Made by a program: the position numbers and the translations under genes
Assembly: GCF_040869045.1 (NCBI RefSeq)
Contig: NC_090320.1
Span: forward strand, 240,436,978-240,500,977
DNA length: 64,000 bases
From: Eurosta solidaginis
Taxonomy: Eukaryota; Arthropoda; Insecta; Diptera; Tephritidae
Reading direction: 5' to 3'
Shown: piece by piece, positions 44,540-56,493 of the stretch
Layout: the number at the start of each line of letters is the position of its first letter
Numbering within the stretch: the first letter of the stretch is position 1
The notes under the pieces: model-generated
Seen by the model: only the letters and a program-made list of their open reading frames with translations
What the model was told of the DNA's origin: nothing
Database searches by the model: none

Positions 44540-44996
44540 TAATGGATGCACTAAAACGAACGAAAGTATGCAAGGGTGGTTTCAAGTCAGCTACTGTTGT
44601 GAAGCGTCGGAACGATACTGATTATGCGAAGCCAATCCGTCAAGCGCAAGCTCTACGAAGTAGTTCATTAGCCAAACAACGGAGTGTGAGGGAACGTTCC
44701 AGGATAATGAGTAGTAGGATGAAACACAGGTAGGACAAGAACAGTAATTCGGAAGGTTTCCTGGAGGGAGATTTGGTACTGCTATACAACCCTCACCGAC
44801 GGAAAGGTGTTCAATGTGTGTTTTGGTGCAGTTGGGAAGCCCCGTACAGAGTTGTGAAGAGGATCAGTGATATCATCTACCGCATACAAACAATTGGGAA
44901 ACCACGAAATAGAAGGGTGGCTCATTTGGAGAGGCTAGCCGCGGTTAGATGAAGAGATTTGTCTGATCGGGACGATCAGACTTAGGTGGAGGGCAG
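44540..44996 (+). pseudogene. Gypsy 2 integrase C-terminus and polypurine tract
   Basis: LEGDLVLLYNPHRRKG, RVVKRISDIIYRIQTIGKP and HLERLAAVR (about 44760-44951) equal the C-terminal module of gypsy 1 at 11974-12190. GATCAGACTTAGGTGGAGGGCAG (purine-rich end at 44983-44996) precedes the LTR start TGTGACGAA at 44997. Confidence 0.8.
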
Positions 44997-45229
44997 TGTG
45001 ACGAATATTACCATCTCTAAGCTGTTACTAAGTAACTGCACAAAAACAAAGACATTAAAGCAAGCTACATAAACACATTAGTCATCATTTACACATGCAT
45101 ATACAGGGTAGCAGAGAGATACCATCAGCCAAAGTAGTGCTCACATATACACACGCATAAGGCTAAGCGAGAGACTATAAACTATAAATATACATCTTTA
45201 TAACTTTAAACGTGCATTTCTTGATTGTT

Positions 45230-47165
45230 TGTATAGCCGAACAACCTAGGGAACGGCTTCACCGATTTAAATGAAATTTGGCACAGAAATGATGTATCAC
45301 CTTCTAAGACATTCTACCTAGGTGTTGCCACTCAGAATTTTTCATAAGGTTGCCACCTATTCGAAATTTAAAAAAAATTGCATGAGGTATGCCGATATGC
45401 GTATCAAACGAAAGGTATTTCACTCCGCATTACAATAGGGACATTTTTGAGTAGGGTTGCCATTTAGAGTTGCCAACTAAAATATATATATATATAATAA
45501 AAAAAAATTGCTTGAGATATGCCGATATGGGTATCAAACGAAAGGTATAGGGTTGCCACCTATTCGAAATTAAAAAAATGCATGGGATATGCCGATATGG
45601 GTACTAAACGAAAGGTATTTCACTCCGCATTACAATAGGGATATTTTTGAGTAGGGTTGCCATTTCGGGTTGCCATTTTGGGTTGCCACCTATTCGAAAT
45701 AAAAAAAAATTGCATAAGATATGCCGATATGGGTATCAAACAAAAGGTATAGGGTTACCACCTATTCGAAATTAAAAAAAAAAATGCATGGGATATGCCC
45801 ATATGTTTTATATATATTTTTTTTTTCTTTTTACAAGGAGATATAAGATACCCGACTTCAGAACTCCTTCGATTGGAGGGGTACCGTTGGTACTTACTGA
45901 CAGGGTTAAAATTTGGAAATTGTTCTGGACAAGAAGCTGTCCTGGAGGCCCAATGTGGAAGATAGGGCCAGCAAGGCTGCGGTTGCCTTGTACTGCTGCA
46001 GGGGGGCTATCGAAAAGAGATGGGGGATCTCGCCAGGAGTAGTACACTGGCTTTATGAGATGGTGGTCAAACCGATTCTGCTATATGGGGTACTGGTCTG
46101 GTGGATAGCACTGGACACGGTGAGAACCTCCAAAATGTTAGTCTCAGTGCAACGGACGGCGCTTATTGGTATCAGCGGCGCTCTGAGAACAACACCTACC
46201 TTGGCACTGAATGTCATGCTGAATATACATCCAGTAGATATTGCGGGAAAGGCAGCTGCGGCCCGGTCGTTGGTCAGGCTTCGTGATATGGGTTATATGT
46301 TTTCTTATTTCGGACATTCTAGCCTTCTTACTAGTTTCGATTTTATCCCGGACAGGACGGACTATTGCATGCCGATAGCCGCTCCCTATGCAACCTTCAC
46401 CCCAGTCATTCCCCCGAGCGAGGAGTGGGGAAGAGGAATTATCTGGGGCATGGGACCAGTTAACTTGTTCACGGATGAAGATGGCTGTAGGTCCATATCT
46501 GGGCCTCGAGTCAGCTCAGCAAACGTTGGGCGGACACTACGTCTTGCAGGGTAGCAAGATCTTTCTGGCCGAAAGTGGATGGCAGGAGGTCTGCTGAAAT
46601 AATTGGGTTCACTAAGGCTCACCTATCAATGGTCATTGGGGTTTTGAAAGGGCACTGTCCCATGGGTACCCATGCGGTACGTCTCAATATATTGGAAACT
46701 CCATCCTGCTGCAGCTGTATGGAGGATGATGAGGTGGAATCACCAAATCCCTATATGCTTGATTGCCCAGCTTTTTCCAGAACTAGGCGAAAGTACTTCG
46801 GTCGTGACTCACTTGGATCTCCCGAGGAGCTATCCAAGGTTGAGATCAGGATCATTCGGAACTTTACCGTTGCTACCCACTGACTCTCTAAGTAGTTATA
46901 TCTACGCCACCGTTAGTTTAGTTTATTATATGTGGTACCACAACGGACCGTCATGTTGTCCAAGTGAGCTTCCTCTATCAGGGAAGCTACCACCCAACCT
47001 AACCTAACCTATGCCGATATGGGTACTAAGCGAAAGGTATTTCACTCCGCATTACAATAGGGACATTTTTGAGTAGGGTTGCCATTTAAAGTTGCCACCT
47101 ATTCGAAATTAAAAAAAAGAAACGTTGCCAGCACAACGAAACGTTGCCGAGCAAAGCTCGGTCGC
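45230..47165 (+). mobile_element. Helitron-like non-autonomous insertion in the gypsy 2 LTR
   Basis: Repeated non-coding blocks (GGGTTGCCACCTATTCGAAA, CGAAAGGTATTTCACTCCGC, ATGCCGATATGGGTA) occur three to four times. The right end has a perfect hairpin CCGAGC AAA GCTCGG (47146-47160) followed by TCGCTCAGGTACTG. A GC-rich hairpin about 12 nt from the 3' end is Helitron-like, but a clear CTRR terminus is not seen. It hosts a LINE fragment at 45836-47010. Confidence 0.45.
45836..47010 (+). pseudogene. 5'-truncated I/LOA-type LINE (late RT and C-terminal part)
   Basis: LFTRRYKIPDFRTPSIGGVPL, VLDKKLSWRPNVEDRASKAA, KPILLYGVLVWWIAL (45880-46110), a long open stretch to 46552, then HLSMVIGVLKGHCPMGTHAV and a CxxC/DCPAF motif (46640-46770) and a stop near 46880. 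The 3' end is ACCTAACCTAACCT. An 11-bp duplication ATGCC(C/G)ATATG flanks it (45795-45805, 47011-47021). At least two frameshifts. Confidence 0.75.
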
Positions 47166-47470
47166 TCAGGTACTGTATATTTATGGCTCGCAACCAAACA
47201 TGAAATTCGCGAAGTGACTAGACCTTAGGAGAAATGGATGAACGAGAAAACAGAGAGTATAAAAACAGCATAAGCTGAGTAATCAGTAATCAGTTTGATT
47301 AAAGCACGCTATAGGTTGTGAAGTATAAGTGTTATTGTGAATTACATTCAAAGTAGTCTAATAAAGGCCATTTTGCATTATTGAATATTAGAGTTATTTA
47401 TTCAACAGTTTAGCAATTCGAACGGTAGCAGAAGGTTGCAAGTAAGCAGAATTTCCCTAAATTCGTTACA

Positions 47471-47820
47471 ATATTTTCCCATTTCTAAGTCTAAGTCTAT
47501 GTCGCTTACCAACCTAACGTTGTGAACTTAGTTTTGCTCACAAAGCTCTTAGTTCCAGCATTATGTTTTTGATTGCAATGAAATAAAATGTTAGTGCAGT
47601 TAGATTTTAGTAAGGAACGGTTAAAAAATTTGCGTTCTGGAGTTGCTGAACTATGTGGAAAACTAAGCAATTTTGTTAGTGCTATTTTTATAGATGCTTA
47701 CTTTTTCTCGTTCGTTTAAACTTTATATCATAGCCTAGATTCAGTATGTGTGAGTTGGGTTGCCAGCACCTACGGTGATAATTTTTTTAAATTTATTTAT
47801 CAGAAGATTATAACAATAAA
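47471..47820. other. AT-rich spacer without recognised features
   Basis: Nothing coding or repetitive is recognised between the gypsy 2 LTR and Penelope-like element 3. Confidence 0.5.
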
Positions 47821-48087
47821 ATGAAATGTATTTTAAATGACTTGACAACATACAGAATCCAAAGAGAAGATCCGACATCGCGATTACAAACCAAAAACAA
47901 CACTTTAGTCGAAAAACTCTTTAAAATGGAAATTATCACAAAAGCGGAGAAAAAGAAACTTAGCACAAACACGGCATTGCCCCCTAGAATCTATGGTCTC
48001 CCTAAAATACATAAGGAAGGAACACCACTGAGACCAATTTGTTCTGCTGTCGGATCACCTGCGTATGGATTATGCAAATCAATTGTG
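47821..48087 (+). pseudogene. Penelope-like element 3, start of RT
   Basis: PPRIYGLPKIHKEGTPLRPICSAVGSPAYGLCKSIV is the beginning of the Penelope RT domain (written here over two motifs: YGLPKIHKEG and SPAYGLCKSIV). The frame is open from 47821. It is followed directly by GTAAGT at 48088 and resumes at 48316 with the next RT motif (ILKNTT). Confidence 0.8.
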
Positions 48088-48315
48088 TAAGTGGTATTAT
48101 GTTTAGGGTTTGAAAATTGTTTACATGTTAACTAATTGTTGTTTTTGTCCACAGTTCCTGAGGATGATCTCAGAATGAGATCGAAATATCGACCAAATAA
48201 AATTGAAATATAAACATTTAAACTGTGTTTCAATTTTTTAAACTGCCTCGAGCTCATCAAAATTTAATAAATTATAATATTTGAAGGCAAATAAAAATAT
48301 TTTTAAAATATTGCA
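48088..48315 (+). other. Intron-like interruption in Penelope RT with hammerhead-like core
   Basis: It begins GTGTAAGTGG and ends TTTTAAAATATTGCAG, between adjacent conserved RT motifs. It holds a hammerhead-like core (48158-48186) and sequence resembling a Penelope 3' untranslated region. A simple GT-AG removal at 48088 does not restore frame perfectly, so it may be a degenerate intron or a rearranged 3' end. Confidence 0.4.
48158..48186 (+). ncRNA. Hammerhead-like core in Penelope-like element 3
   Basis: CTGAGGA (48158-48164), T, helix II GATCTC/GAGATC (48166-48171, 48177-48182), GAAA (48183-48186). CACAGTT (48150-48156) is complementary to AACTGTG (48221-48227), a candidate helix I. Confidence 0.5.
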
Positions 48316-49562
48316 GAAATATTGAAAAACACAACGGCGGCTTCAGTATATAACGTAAAAAACACATTAGAGTTTAAAGAACGAGTAAACGACACAAACA
48401 TATTTGATAATGAAACGTTAATTTCCTTTGATGTGGTTTCATTATTTCCCAGTATACCGATACAACTAGCACTTGACGTAATACAAGAAAAATGGACAAC
48501 GATAAAAGAATTTACGAAGATACCCAAATTATTATTTATGGAAATTGTTCAATTTTGTATTAAAGATACCAGATATTTTAAGTTTAATGACAATGTATAT
48601 ATGCAGTTAAAAGGACTGCCAATGGGATCGCCTACCTCCCCAGTGATAGCGGATATAGTCATGGAAAAATTATTGGAAAAAAATATGGATAAATTGGAGC
48701 ACAAACCAAGATTACTTACGAAGTATGTTGATGATTTATTTGCTATCGTAGAAGAAAATGAGGTTGAAAATGTACTTAACACATTGAAGTCTTTCGACAA
48801 AAATTTAAAATTTACAGTGGAACTCGAAAAGGATGGAAAATTGGCTTATTTAGATGCAATAGTAAATAGATTAAACAATAAATTAAAGTTAAAGTGGTAT
48901 AAAAAACCAACATTATTGGGGAGAATTATTAATTATAATTCAAAGCATCTAAAATCAATGATATTAAATACAGCAATGGGCTGTATAAAGCGGATGTTAC
49001 ACACTTCGGATCAAATTTACCACAATGAAATCAAGAAAGAAATATTTTCAACTTTAAAGAACAACGATTTTCCAACACACACAATTAAAAAATTATTAAG
49101 TAGAGTAAACCATGCTATTAGTCAACAAAAACCACAAAAGTCAGTCATTTTCAAATCTCTCACGTACGTACCTCAACTCTCCGAGGAAAAAATAAAAATT
49201 GCCCATAGACCGACTAATACTTTAAAATATTTATTTAATAATACAAAGTCAAAAATACCACAAAACGAAAAAAGCAATGTTGTGTACCAAATTCCGTGTA
49301 AAGGAAGTGACAGAGAGCCGTGCAAGAGTGCCTATGTAGGTACATCAAAATTAAAATTTAAATCCAGACTTTCAAAACATAAATCGGATTTCAAATATTG
49401 TCATACAACTGATAACCCAAAAATAGCACTAATGGCCCACTGTTCATCTAGTGGGCAGAACAAAATTACAATAAGAGATTTACATTGGAGATGTTACATA
49501 TAGTAAACACATCGTCGGATATAAGACTGAATCTTAAGAGTAATAGCTCCGACTGCGCGCAT
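48316..49562 (+). pseudogene. Penelope-like element 3, RT and GIY-YIG endonuclease
   Basis: A 393-codon open frame (48322-49503) holds ILKNTTAASVYNVKN, SFDVVSLFPSIP (first catalytic aspartate), QLKGLPMGSPTSPVIADIVM, LLTKYVDDLFAI (intact YVDD box, 48724-48735), YLDAIVNRLNN, KWYKKPTLLGRI, the linker, SNVVYQIPCKG and SAYVGTSKLKFKSRLSKHKSD (GIY-YIG module, about 49330-49390). A one-base shift near 49480 ends the frame early; the tail EMLHIVNTSSDIRLNLK is in another frame. The element is split at 49566 by gypsy 3 and resumes at 58236-58310. This is the best preserved Penelope copy here. Confidence 0.85.
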
Positions 49563-49565
49563 ATA

Positions 49566-50487
49566 AGTTAAGCAAGTCATATTGCTTATTCCAAATAAAA
49601 CACAAACTTTATTTTATATTAGTTAATCACTTTTATTTAATAAATTAAATTGGTTGCTTTGCAACCTTACTTTACTTCCAAAGAAGAACTGCCTTTGAAG
49701 GGCGATGATACCGCCTTAAATACCCTTGTTATCAGCGGTATTCACCTGTTGATGTTGTTGTGCAGAAAAAGGTCGTTATGATGCTATTGCTAGCAACCTA
49801 GCAACAGAATTGTATTGTTTCGGACGTGCATCAGTCATATCAAGGCATAACCTGTTGTACCGCTGGCCTACCTACCAAGCTCGTCAACCAAACGTTGCTT
49901 GCTATGCAGCGGCTGGTAAAGCGGGCAATGCTTATGTGCTGTATGCCCATCATGTTGTTATGCAGAATAGGTCGCTTTGATGTTATTGCTAGCGACCTAG
50001 CGACCTAGAAGCACATTACTTCATATCGCGGCATAGGCTGCTGGCCTACCTGACAAGCTTGTCAACCAAGCTTTGCTTGCTATGCAGTGGGTGGTAAAGC
50101 AGGCAATGCTTATGTGCTGCATGCCCAGCCTGCTGTTGCTAAGATAAGTGCAAGCGGAGATCACCCTTTGTTGTGATAATAAACGAGCTCACGCATATGA
50201 TGTTGCTATGCTGATTATAATATCATATCTGGTTTGTTAGGCAAAGGCAGGTAGCGGGTTGTGGGTTGCTGTTGGGCTGCGTACCCAACTCGTGCAATTG
50301 TTGTTGCTATACTGTGATGTCAGGCATTTAGGCAAGTTATGTTTCTAATGTAGTTGGATTGTTGGTAAGCTGCATCAACTGACTATTGTCACTTTAGTTT
50401 TCTGGTCCCTGGTATTGCCTATTTCTGCAGCAGGTTATATGCAAGGAAATGCCTTTGTTATGTAGGTGGTGGTATCATACCTTAACT
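49566..50487 (-). mobile_element. Gypsy 3 3' LTR (about 920 bp)
   Basis: Direct repeat of 57300-58235 with ends (A)GTTAAG...CTTAAC(T) instead of TG...CA. A polypurine tract (AAGAAGGGGAGGA, minus strand, about 50487-50500) precedes it. By eye some 15 substitutions and a 14-bp deletion near 50008 separate the two LTRs, about 98 percent identity. Confidence 0.85.
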
Positions 50488-52205
50488 CCTCCCCTTCTTA
50501 AGTTCGGAGCGTCCCTGATACGATGAAATTATAAATACATACAGCTTAATCTAAAACTTATAACTATATCTTAATTGATTTTTTTGCAAGTGAATAAGTT
50601 TACTAATGACTTGTGGAAATGAATATTTTGGTATCAGATCGAAGTATTTTAAATCTTTTGGTTTGACATTTTGAGCAATATTAAGCTTAATATTTTAGCT
50701 TTTGTTACTAAATTAAATAATAAACATATCTTTACAACAATTGTAATTAGTATTTTTAAGGAAAATTTCAGATTTTAGGTTTTTTTTTTTTAATTACAAT
50801 ATTCGGAGTTTTTTTTTTTTTTTTTTTGTTACTAAATCAAAAATAAAAGCATACGAATATTCCTGTAAAAAAAATTGTTTTCTTTTATAGTTAGCCTTTT
50901 AAGTACAATTAAAAATGAGTGTTTTATTTATATTCTTCATAGTAAACATTTAAGTAAAAAAAATTCATTTTTTATAATTAGCGTTTTTTAAGGACAATTC
51001 TAAACTTGTTTTTTAATTACATTATTTATAATTTTTTTTTTACTAAATTACACATAAGTACATATAAACATATCTGTGCGAAAATTTTATTGAGAAAAAG
51101 AAGTGTAGTTGTTTGGTTTTTATATTAGCGTTTTTAATGACAATTCAAAAGTTGTGTTTTAATCTATGTTTAATATCTAATAATATCGAATTATCAAAAA
51201 AAAAATTGTTTTTATAACTATATATTTATAGTTTTTTTTCACTTAATTAAATATATAGAGAAAAAAAATTAGTTGTTTAGTTTTTATAATTATAATTCAA
51301 AATTTGTTTTGTAATTATTTTATTAATTCTTGAATTAAATATAATTGTAAAAAATTTTAATTAGCGTTTTTGAGAACAATTCAAAATTTGTTTGTTTTTT
51401 TTTTATTATTTATAGTTTTGTTACTACCTTAAATATATGAACGTACGAAAATTTCAATAAAAGAAATGTATTTTTTATAATTAGCTTTTTAAGGACTACT
51501 CAGAATTTGGTTTTTAATTATATTACCAGAGCTTACACGTTCGCGTTGTTCTTGTACTTATTAAATATGACAACGGCAAAAGCCACGCTTGAACAAAAAT
51601 GTATTAAGTGAAAATGTTTAACTTTTCATATATTTTTTTTTTACAAAGCTATTTATATTCGGCCAACAATATTCTGCCGTAATTTGCTTTAATTAGCATA
51701 TTTAACACATTTTTGGGTCACTTAGGATATGTTAACAAAATTATACGTGTCGTATGCATATGTACGATTTTTTTGGCTAATAAATACTTTTAATTAATAA
51801 TTTAATAATAATGATTTGTAAAAATCCGGTGCTTAGTAAAAATCTCTTTTTTTCATTTTTTTAATAATGAATAAATTTTGGGCAATAAAAGAGATTTTTA
51901 AATATGATTTATTAAATTAATTGCATGGTTTCTAAATTTTATTAATCAATGTTAGGGAAATTAAAGTGCCGTGTGCACACGTACGTTTGTTTATATAATA
52001 ATTTTCTCCCCTATTAAAAAAATGTGATTTTTCAAACTTTTCAAATTATTCTAGCATAAATCTCAATTACTAGTAAAAAAATGTTATGGCAAAATTATAA
52101 TGAAATATGTTTAAATCGAAATTGATTAACACGAGCTTTAGTGCGAACAGTAGAAGTCGTTGGAAAAAATTTTGTTTTTAACAGTTGGCATTTTGTGATA
52201 AAATT
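50488..52205 (-). other. Gypsy 3 long 3' non-coding region
   Basis: About 1.7 kb, over 75 percent AT by impression, no reading frame, no envelope-like gene. Loosely repeated blocks (TTAGCGTTTTTAA(G)GACAATTC, ATTATTTATAGTTTTTT) recur every 130-150 bp. Confidence 0.6.
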
Positions 52206-53978
52206 TTACCTTAAATTATCTTTATGGACTTGTTTGACATTTATTAGGACAGTTGTACCCAAATCTTTTTGAACTGTATTTTCAACGTACACCTTATTTA
52301 ACTTATTCCCTAAACGTTTATTGCGGCGAACATATACTTTTTCACCTTCTTGGAATATTTTCTGATAGTGACTTCCTTTTTTAACGATATTATCTTGGGC
52401 AGTAGTAAGTGCTGCTTTAACTAAGTCAAGGTGATCTTTGGTGAAATCATTAATAATATCAATTGGTTTTGAATTTACAGTAGAATGTATGGAATTGTTA
52501 TATTTATATGTTGCAAGTAAGATTACTTCTTTAATATCTGTTATATTTTGTTCGGCTTTTATGCATCGAGCGATTTCTGTTTGCGTTGAATGCACTCTTT
52601 CGATGTGGCCATTACTTTTACTGTGTAAGGGTGGTATGAAAAATTTTTCAATATTGAAATGATATTTTAACATATTAGATATTGTATTCGAATGAAGAGA
52701 TTTTTCATTATCGGACACGATTGTTTTGGTTTTTTTGGACTTATTCAATATTATTAATAAAGCCGTTTTAATATCAGTCGTTGATCTGGTTTCAATGGGA
52801 ATCGTAATTGCAAATTTGGAAAATTTATCTATGCAGGTAAAGAAGTGAAATTTCTCAACAGAGAAAATATCTATTGGGTGTCTATTATATTTATTTTCCA
52901 GGCATGTTTTACAGTTTTTAGCTATTGTTAATAAAGTTTTCTTTATATCTGGGAAAAAATATTCAGATATCAATTGTTTATAGTTTTCTTGGATTGAGCG
53001 ATGTGCTCTGTTGTGCTCCATAGTAGCAGCTTCGATTTGGTCTTCCTTTTTTGTTAGGTCTATTACCAATTTATCTGTGTGGATGAATCTTACACCTGGG
53101 AAGTTTGACAGGAGTAACGACTGGACTCTTGCTAAGGTTTCGAGATCGCAACAGATTCCGTTTACTACATTTGGGTTAACTTTTTCCCGTATTGTTTGTA
53201 GAAGATATTCCGCAGTTTTAAAGTGTATGGTGTGTCTAAGGAGTTTTTGGAAAAAAATTTTGGTGGACTTGCTGTTAACCTCGGATGGTAACAGCACCAA
53301 TTGGGCTCTAAATTGATTGACAGGGTTTTTGATTGATTTAATTGTATGAGAAAGGGAAATTTCACTATGAACTGTATCATCTGTGTCGTCAAGGTTATGA
53401 ATATATTGACGCGAAAGTGCATCAGCTACTTTGTTGTCTTTTCCGGGCTTATAAAAATATTTCGGCGCGAATGAGTTTATGAATGCAGTCCATCTTTTGA
53501 TTTTGGAATTTGGATTTTTATCCGACATGGCAAATGTGAGGGGCTCATGATCAGTGAAGATATGTATATTTTTAATACCGTATAGGTAATGCCTTAACTT
53601 TTGGAATGCCCAAACTATAGCTAAAGGTTCGCGTTCGTTTGTAGCATAATTCTCCTCAGCCTTAGACAGTGTACGAGATATCATCGTAATAGGTTTGCCG
53701 CTTTGTGAAAGTACAGCTCCTAGGGCTACAGATGAGGCATCGGTTGTTATCTCAAATGGCTTAGAGTAGTCTGGGTGCTGAAGAAGGACGTCTTCCGAGG
53801 CCGGAATAGTTTTTAATTTATTGAAGGCCTTGACTGCTTCGTCATCAAAGGAGATGTTAACTTTTTTAGACTGTCGACTGCTAACGTGGCCATTATCTCC
53901 TCTTAAATATTTTGTGAGGGGTTTTGATATATGCGCATAGTCTTTTATAAATCTGCGGTAATAGCCGGAAAGACCCAA
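52206..53978 (-). pseudogene. Gypsy 3 RNase H and integrase (590-codon open frame)
   Basis: MGLSGYYRRFIKDYAHISKP (RT end), FEITTDASSVALGAVLSQ and FTDHEPLTF and NKVADALSR (RNase H, residues about 70-195), HNRAHRSIQENYKQL...CKTCLENK (HHCC integrase zinc domain, about 325-375), then CIDKFSKFA, TIVSDNEKSLHS and GHIERVHSTQTEI (D, D, E core, about 385-475) and a basic C-terminus (VYVRRNKRLGNK). It is open throughout but lies in a different frame from the RT, so pol is broken near 53985. Confidence 0.85.
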
Positions 53979-54831
53979 AAGGACCGCTCAACGACTTTGG
54001 CTGTTGGTAATTAAGGATGGCATCTACTTTGATAGGACATGTTTGGATTCCTCTGTGTAAGACTGTGAAACCCAAAAACTCGACTTCACTTTTAAAAAAT
54101 TTAGATTTTTCTAACGATACCCGCATTCCCGCTTGTTCAATTTTTTTCAATATGGTATTGACATGCTTGTAATGAGAGCTTTCATCGGGTGAAAAAATGA
54201 TGATATCATCAACGTAAACGTGACATATTTTCCCGATGTCATCGCGCAAAATGTCGTCAATTGTCCTTTGAAATATGCTCACTGCATTTTTTAAACCAAA
54301 GGGCAAACGACAAAACTCATATTTGCCGTTGTTTACGCTGAATGCAGTTTTGCACCTGTCTTTCTCTGAAAGAAAAATCTGGTGAAATCCAGACTTAAGG
54401 TCCAGTGTTGTAAATAGTTTTGACTTGCCCAGATTTGAAAGTATTACTGTAGTATCGGGAATAGGATATTTGTCAGATGTAGTGTATTCATTTAGTTTCC
54501 GGAAATCGATAACCATTCTTAAATTTAGATTTCCGTCGTCGTCTAAACCTTTCTTTGAAACTACATGGACAGGGGAATTATAGGGTGAATAGGATTTTCT
54601 TATTATGCCGTCTTTAAGCAGAGATTCAATTTCATTGTTAACAAAATTTCCTACCGAGATTGGGTAAGGGTAGCTTCTTGAATAAATTGGCTTATCAGTT
54701 AAAGTGTCTATTGTTGCAATAACATTTGTGTTATATGGGAGAGCTCTATTGGGATTCGCAAACGCATTCGAATTACGCTGCTTCAATATTTTGATACTAC
54801 AGGGTTCGTCAAGAGTTTTAGTTTGGGCCAT
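53893..54831 (-). pseudogene. Gypsy 3 reverse transcriptase
   Basis: Open for 312 codons: YPYPISVGNFVNNEIESLLK, GIIRKSYSPYNSPVHVV, LRMVIDFRKLNEYT, TLDLKSGFHQIFLSEKDRCK, FCRLPFGLKNAVSIFQR, CHVYVDDIIIFS (catalytic YVDD). The end (QQPKSLSGPFGSF) runs out of frame near 53985; the proper frame continues in the RNase H/integrase frame with a small deletion. Confidence 0.85.
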
Positions 54832-54904
54832 GTTTACTTCTTGGCATTGAAAAAAGTTAAGTTTCTCTTTTCCGTTTTTTTGGAAAATGAGACCAACTTT
54901 AGAG

Positions 54905-55201
54905 TTAATATTTAGAGTTAATATTTGCCTCGATATCTTTTAACAAATCATACCCAATGATTCCATCAAAAGTATCTAATTGGGGAAGTATAAAAAATAT
55001 TGCAGTCGATCCCAGGATATTTACTTTACATTTCTCAGAAATTTTATTTACGCCATTAATAGATCTCAATTGAAAGGGATAATTTATTGGGGTTATACCT
55101 TTCAAGAAGTTATATCTTTTTATGTAATTTTTCGCTATTCCCGTATCTACTAAAATGTTAAGAACTTGTCCATTTGGAAACGTTCGGGCAATGAAGGGCA
55201 A
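54905..55201 (-). pseudogene. Gypsy 3 protease
   Basis: Aspartic protease: NILVDTGIAKNYIKRYNFL (active site DTG near residue 18), FDGIIGYDLLKDIEANI near the end. An exact 13-bp tandem duplication AGAGTTAATATTT (54901-54913 and 54914-54926) causes a frameshift and stop before the RT. Confidence 0.8.
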
Positions 55202-55209
55202 GTTGAACC

Positions 55210-56493
55210 TTAGCCTAAAAAATTGATCTCATCTGGTGATTGGGTGTCTCCTATTTCGGAGCAGTAGGGTTCATCCAGAAATGGGTCTTCATATTCGTCC
55301 AATTCGGGAGAATATGGCTCGTTTCCCATAGCGTTGATACGCTGAAGTTTTTGGGCAGGAACCTGAGTGGAGGTCCTATTAGTATAAGGTCTCTTACACT
55401 GTTGTTGTGGTTGAGCGAAGTTGTTGGCTTGTTGCCGTTGCAAGGATGCCTGATTGGATATGTTATTAGCATAAGGTCTCCTATGCTGTTGTTGTGATGG
55501 GGAAGTGTTGGCTTGTTGACGCGACCGCTGTTGATAAGAATTTTTATAATTTAAACTATTTCCCTGGTGGAATGCTCGTTGATGGTTGAATGGCTCAGAG
55601 TTATTAGTTCTTGTTTAAGGATTTTGCCTGAAACAAGAGGATCCCTGATCTATTTCCATCGGGGCAGGATATTGTACTGAATTGTTTGATCGATTCGGTT
55701 GGGGCCAAGTGTTAGACAATGGAGCCCTTTGATACAATTGTGGTAATCTTCCCGAGGCATATGTATGTGCGAACTCATATCGTTCACGATTATGTTGCAA
55801 CTCTTTCGCTGCGGCAAGTGCACTGGGAAGGTCAGGTGGGTTTGCAGAAAAAAGGGTATCGCAAAGTGGGCGCTTGAGACCAGAAATAAAAACCCTTAAA
55901 GCATTTTCCCTTGCCTTTACATTAAATGCATGAGCGAGTTGCTAATTGCTGCTATAGGTCATTATATTTTTATTCAAAATCAATGTCAGTTGTCTATCAA
56001 CTGCATCATAATATTCACTAATAGACATTTTACCCTGCCTCAAGGTGTTGAGTAGATTCTCTAATATGTGGAGTGGTCTTTTATCCGCATATAACTGGTC
56101 CAACTTTGTTATGATAGCTTTAAAATTTAGTGGGGTGTTAAAGGCGCTAAGATTTTCATTAGCAGCTGAAGTTATTTTGTTACGCAAAATACCCACGGCA
56201 ATATAATAAGGCTCCGAGCCCTCAGTATAATAACTTATCGCGAATCTAGCTGCTTCTCTCTATGCTGGGTATTCAGAAATTTTTCCCCTAAATTCCGGTA
56301 GAGACTTAACTAAATTAAGGTCCGTGTGGGTAGTTCGCACACCTTGGACAATAGTTACGGGCCTGAGCACTTCTATTTGTTGGGGCAAAATACTCTGAAA
56401 TTCCCGTTTTAATTCTGCCAACTGTTCCCTAAAATTCTGTTCAACTACTTCTACTATCGATTCTAATAAACTAGTCACTGCACTTCTATCCAT
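55210..56493 (-). pseudogene. Gypsy 3 gag with three in-frame stops
   Basis: One frame of 428 codons from MDRSAVTSLLES (56493) to stop at 55210, broken only by stops at about 56260, 55942 and 55615. It has an N-terminal coiled-coil-like stretch, a capsid-like middle (LPEFRGKISEYPA, ILRNKITSAANENL, LNTLRQGKMSISEYYDAV, FISGLKRPLCDTLF) and a glutamine/asparagine/proline-rich tail. No CCHC knuckle is seen. Confidence 0.8.

Larger units (their letters stand above)
44997..47470 (+). mobile_element. Gypsy 2 3' LTR, interrupted
   Basis: LTR start TGTGACGAATATTACC at 44997 and end AAATTCGTTACA at 47470, homologous to 11929-11391 at both ends. About 1.9 kb of foreign DNA (about 45230-47165) splits it. 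Confidence 0.75.

Noticed and set aside
55240..55497. Leucine-rich frame on the plus strand
   Set aside because: Antisense of the glutamine-rich gag tail of gypsy 3.
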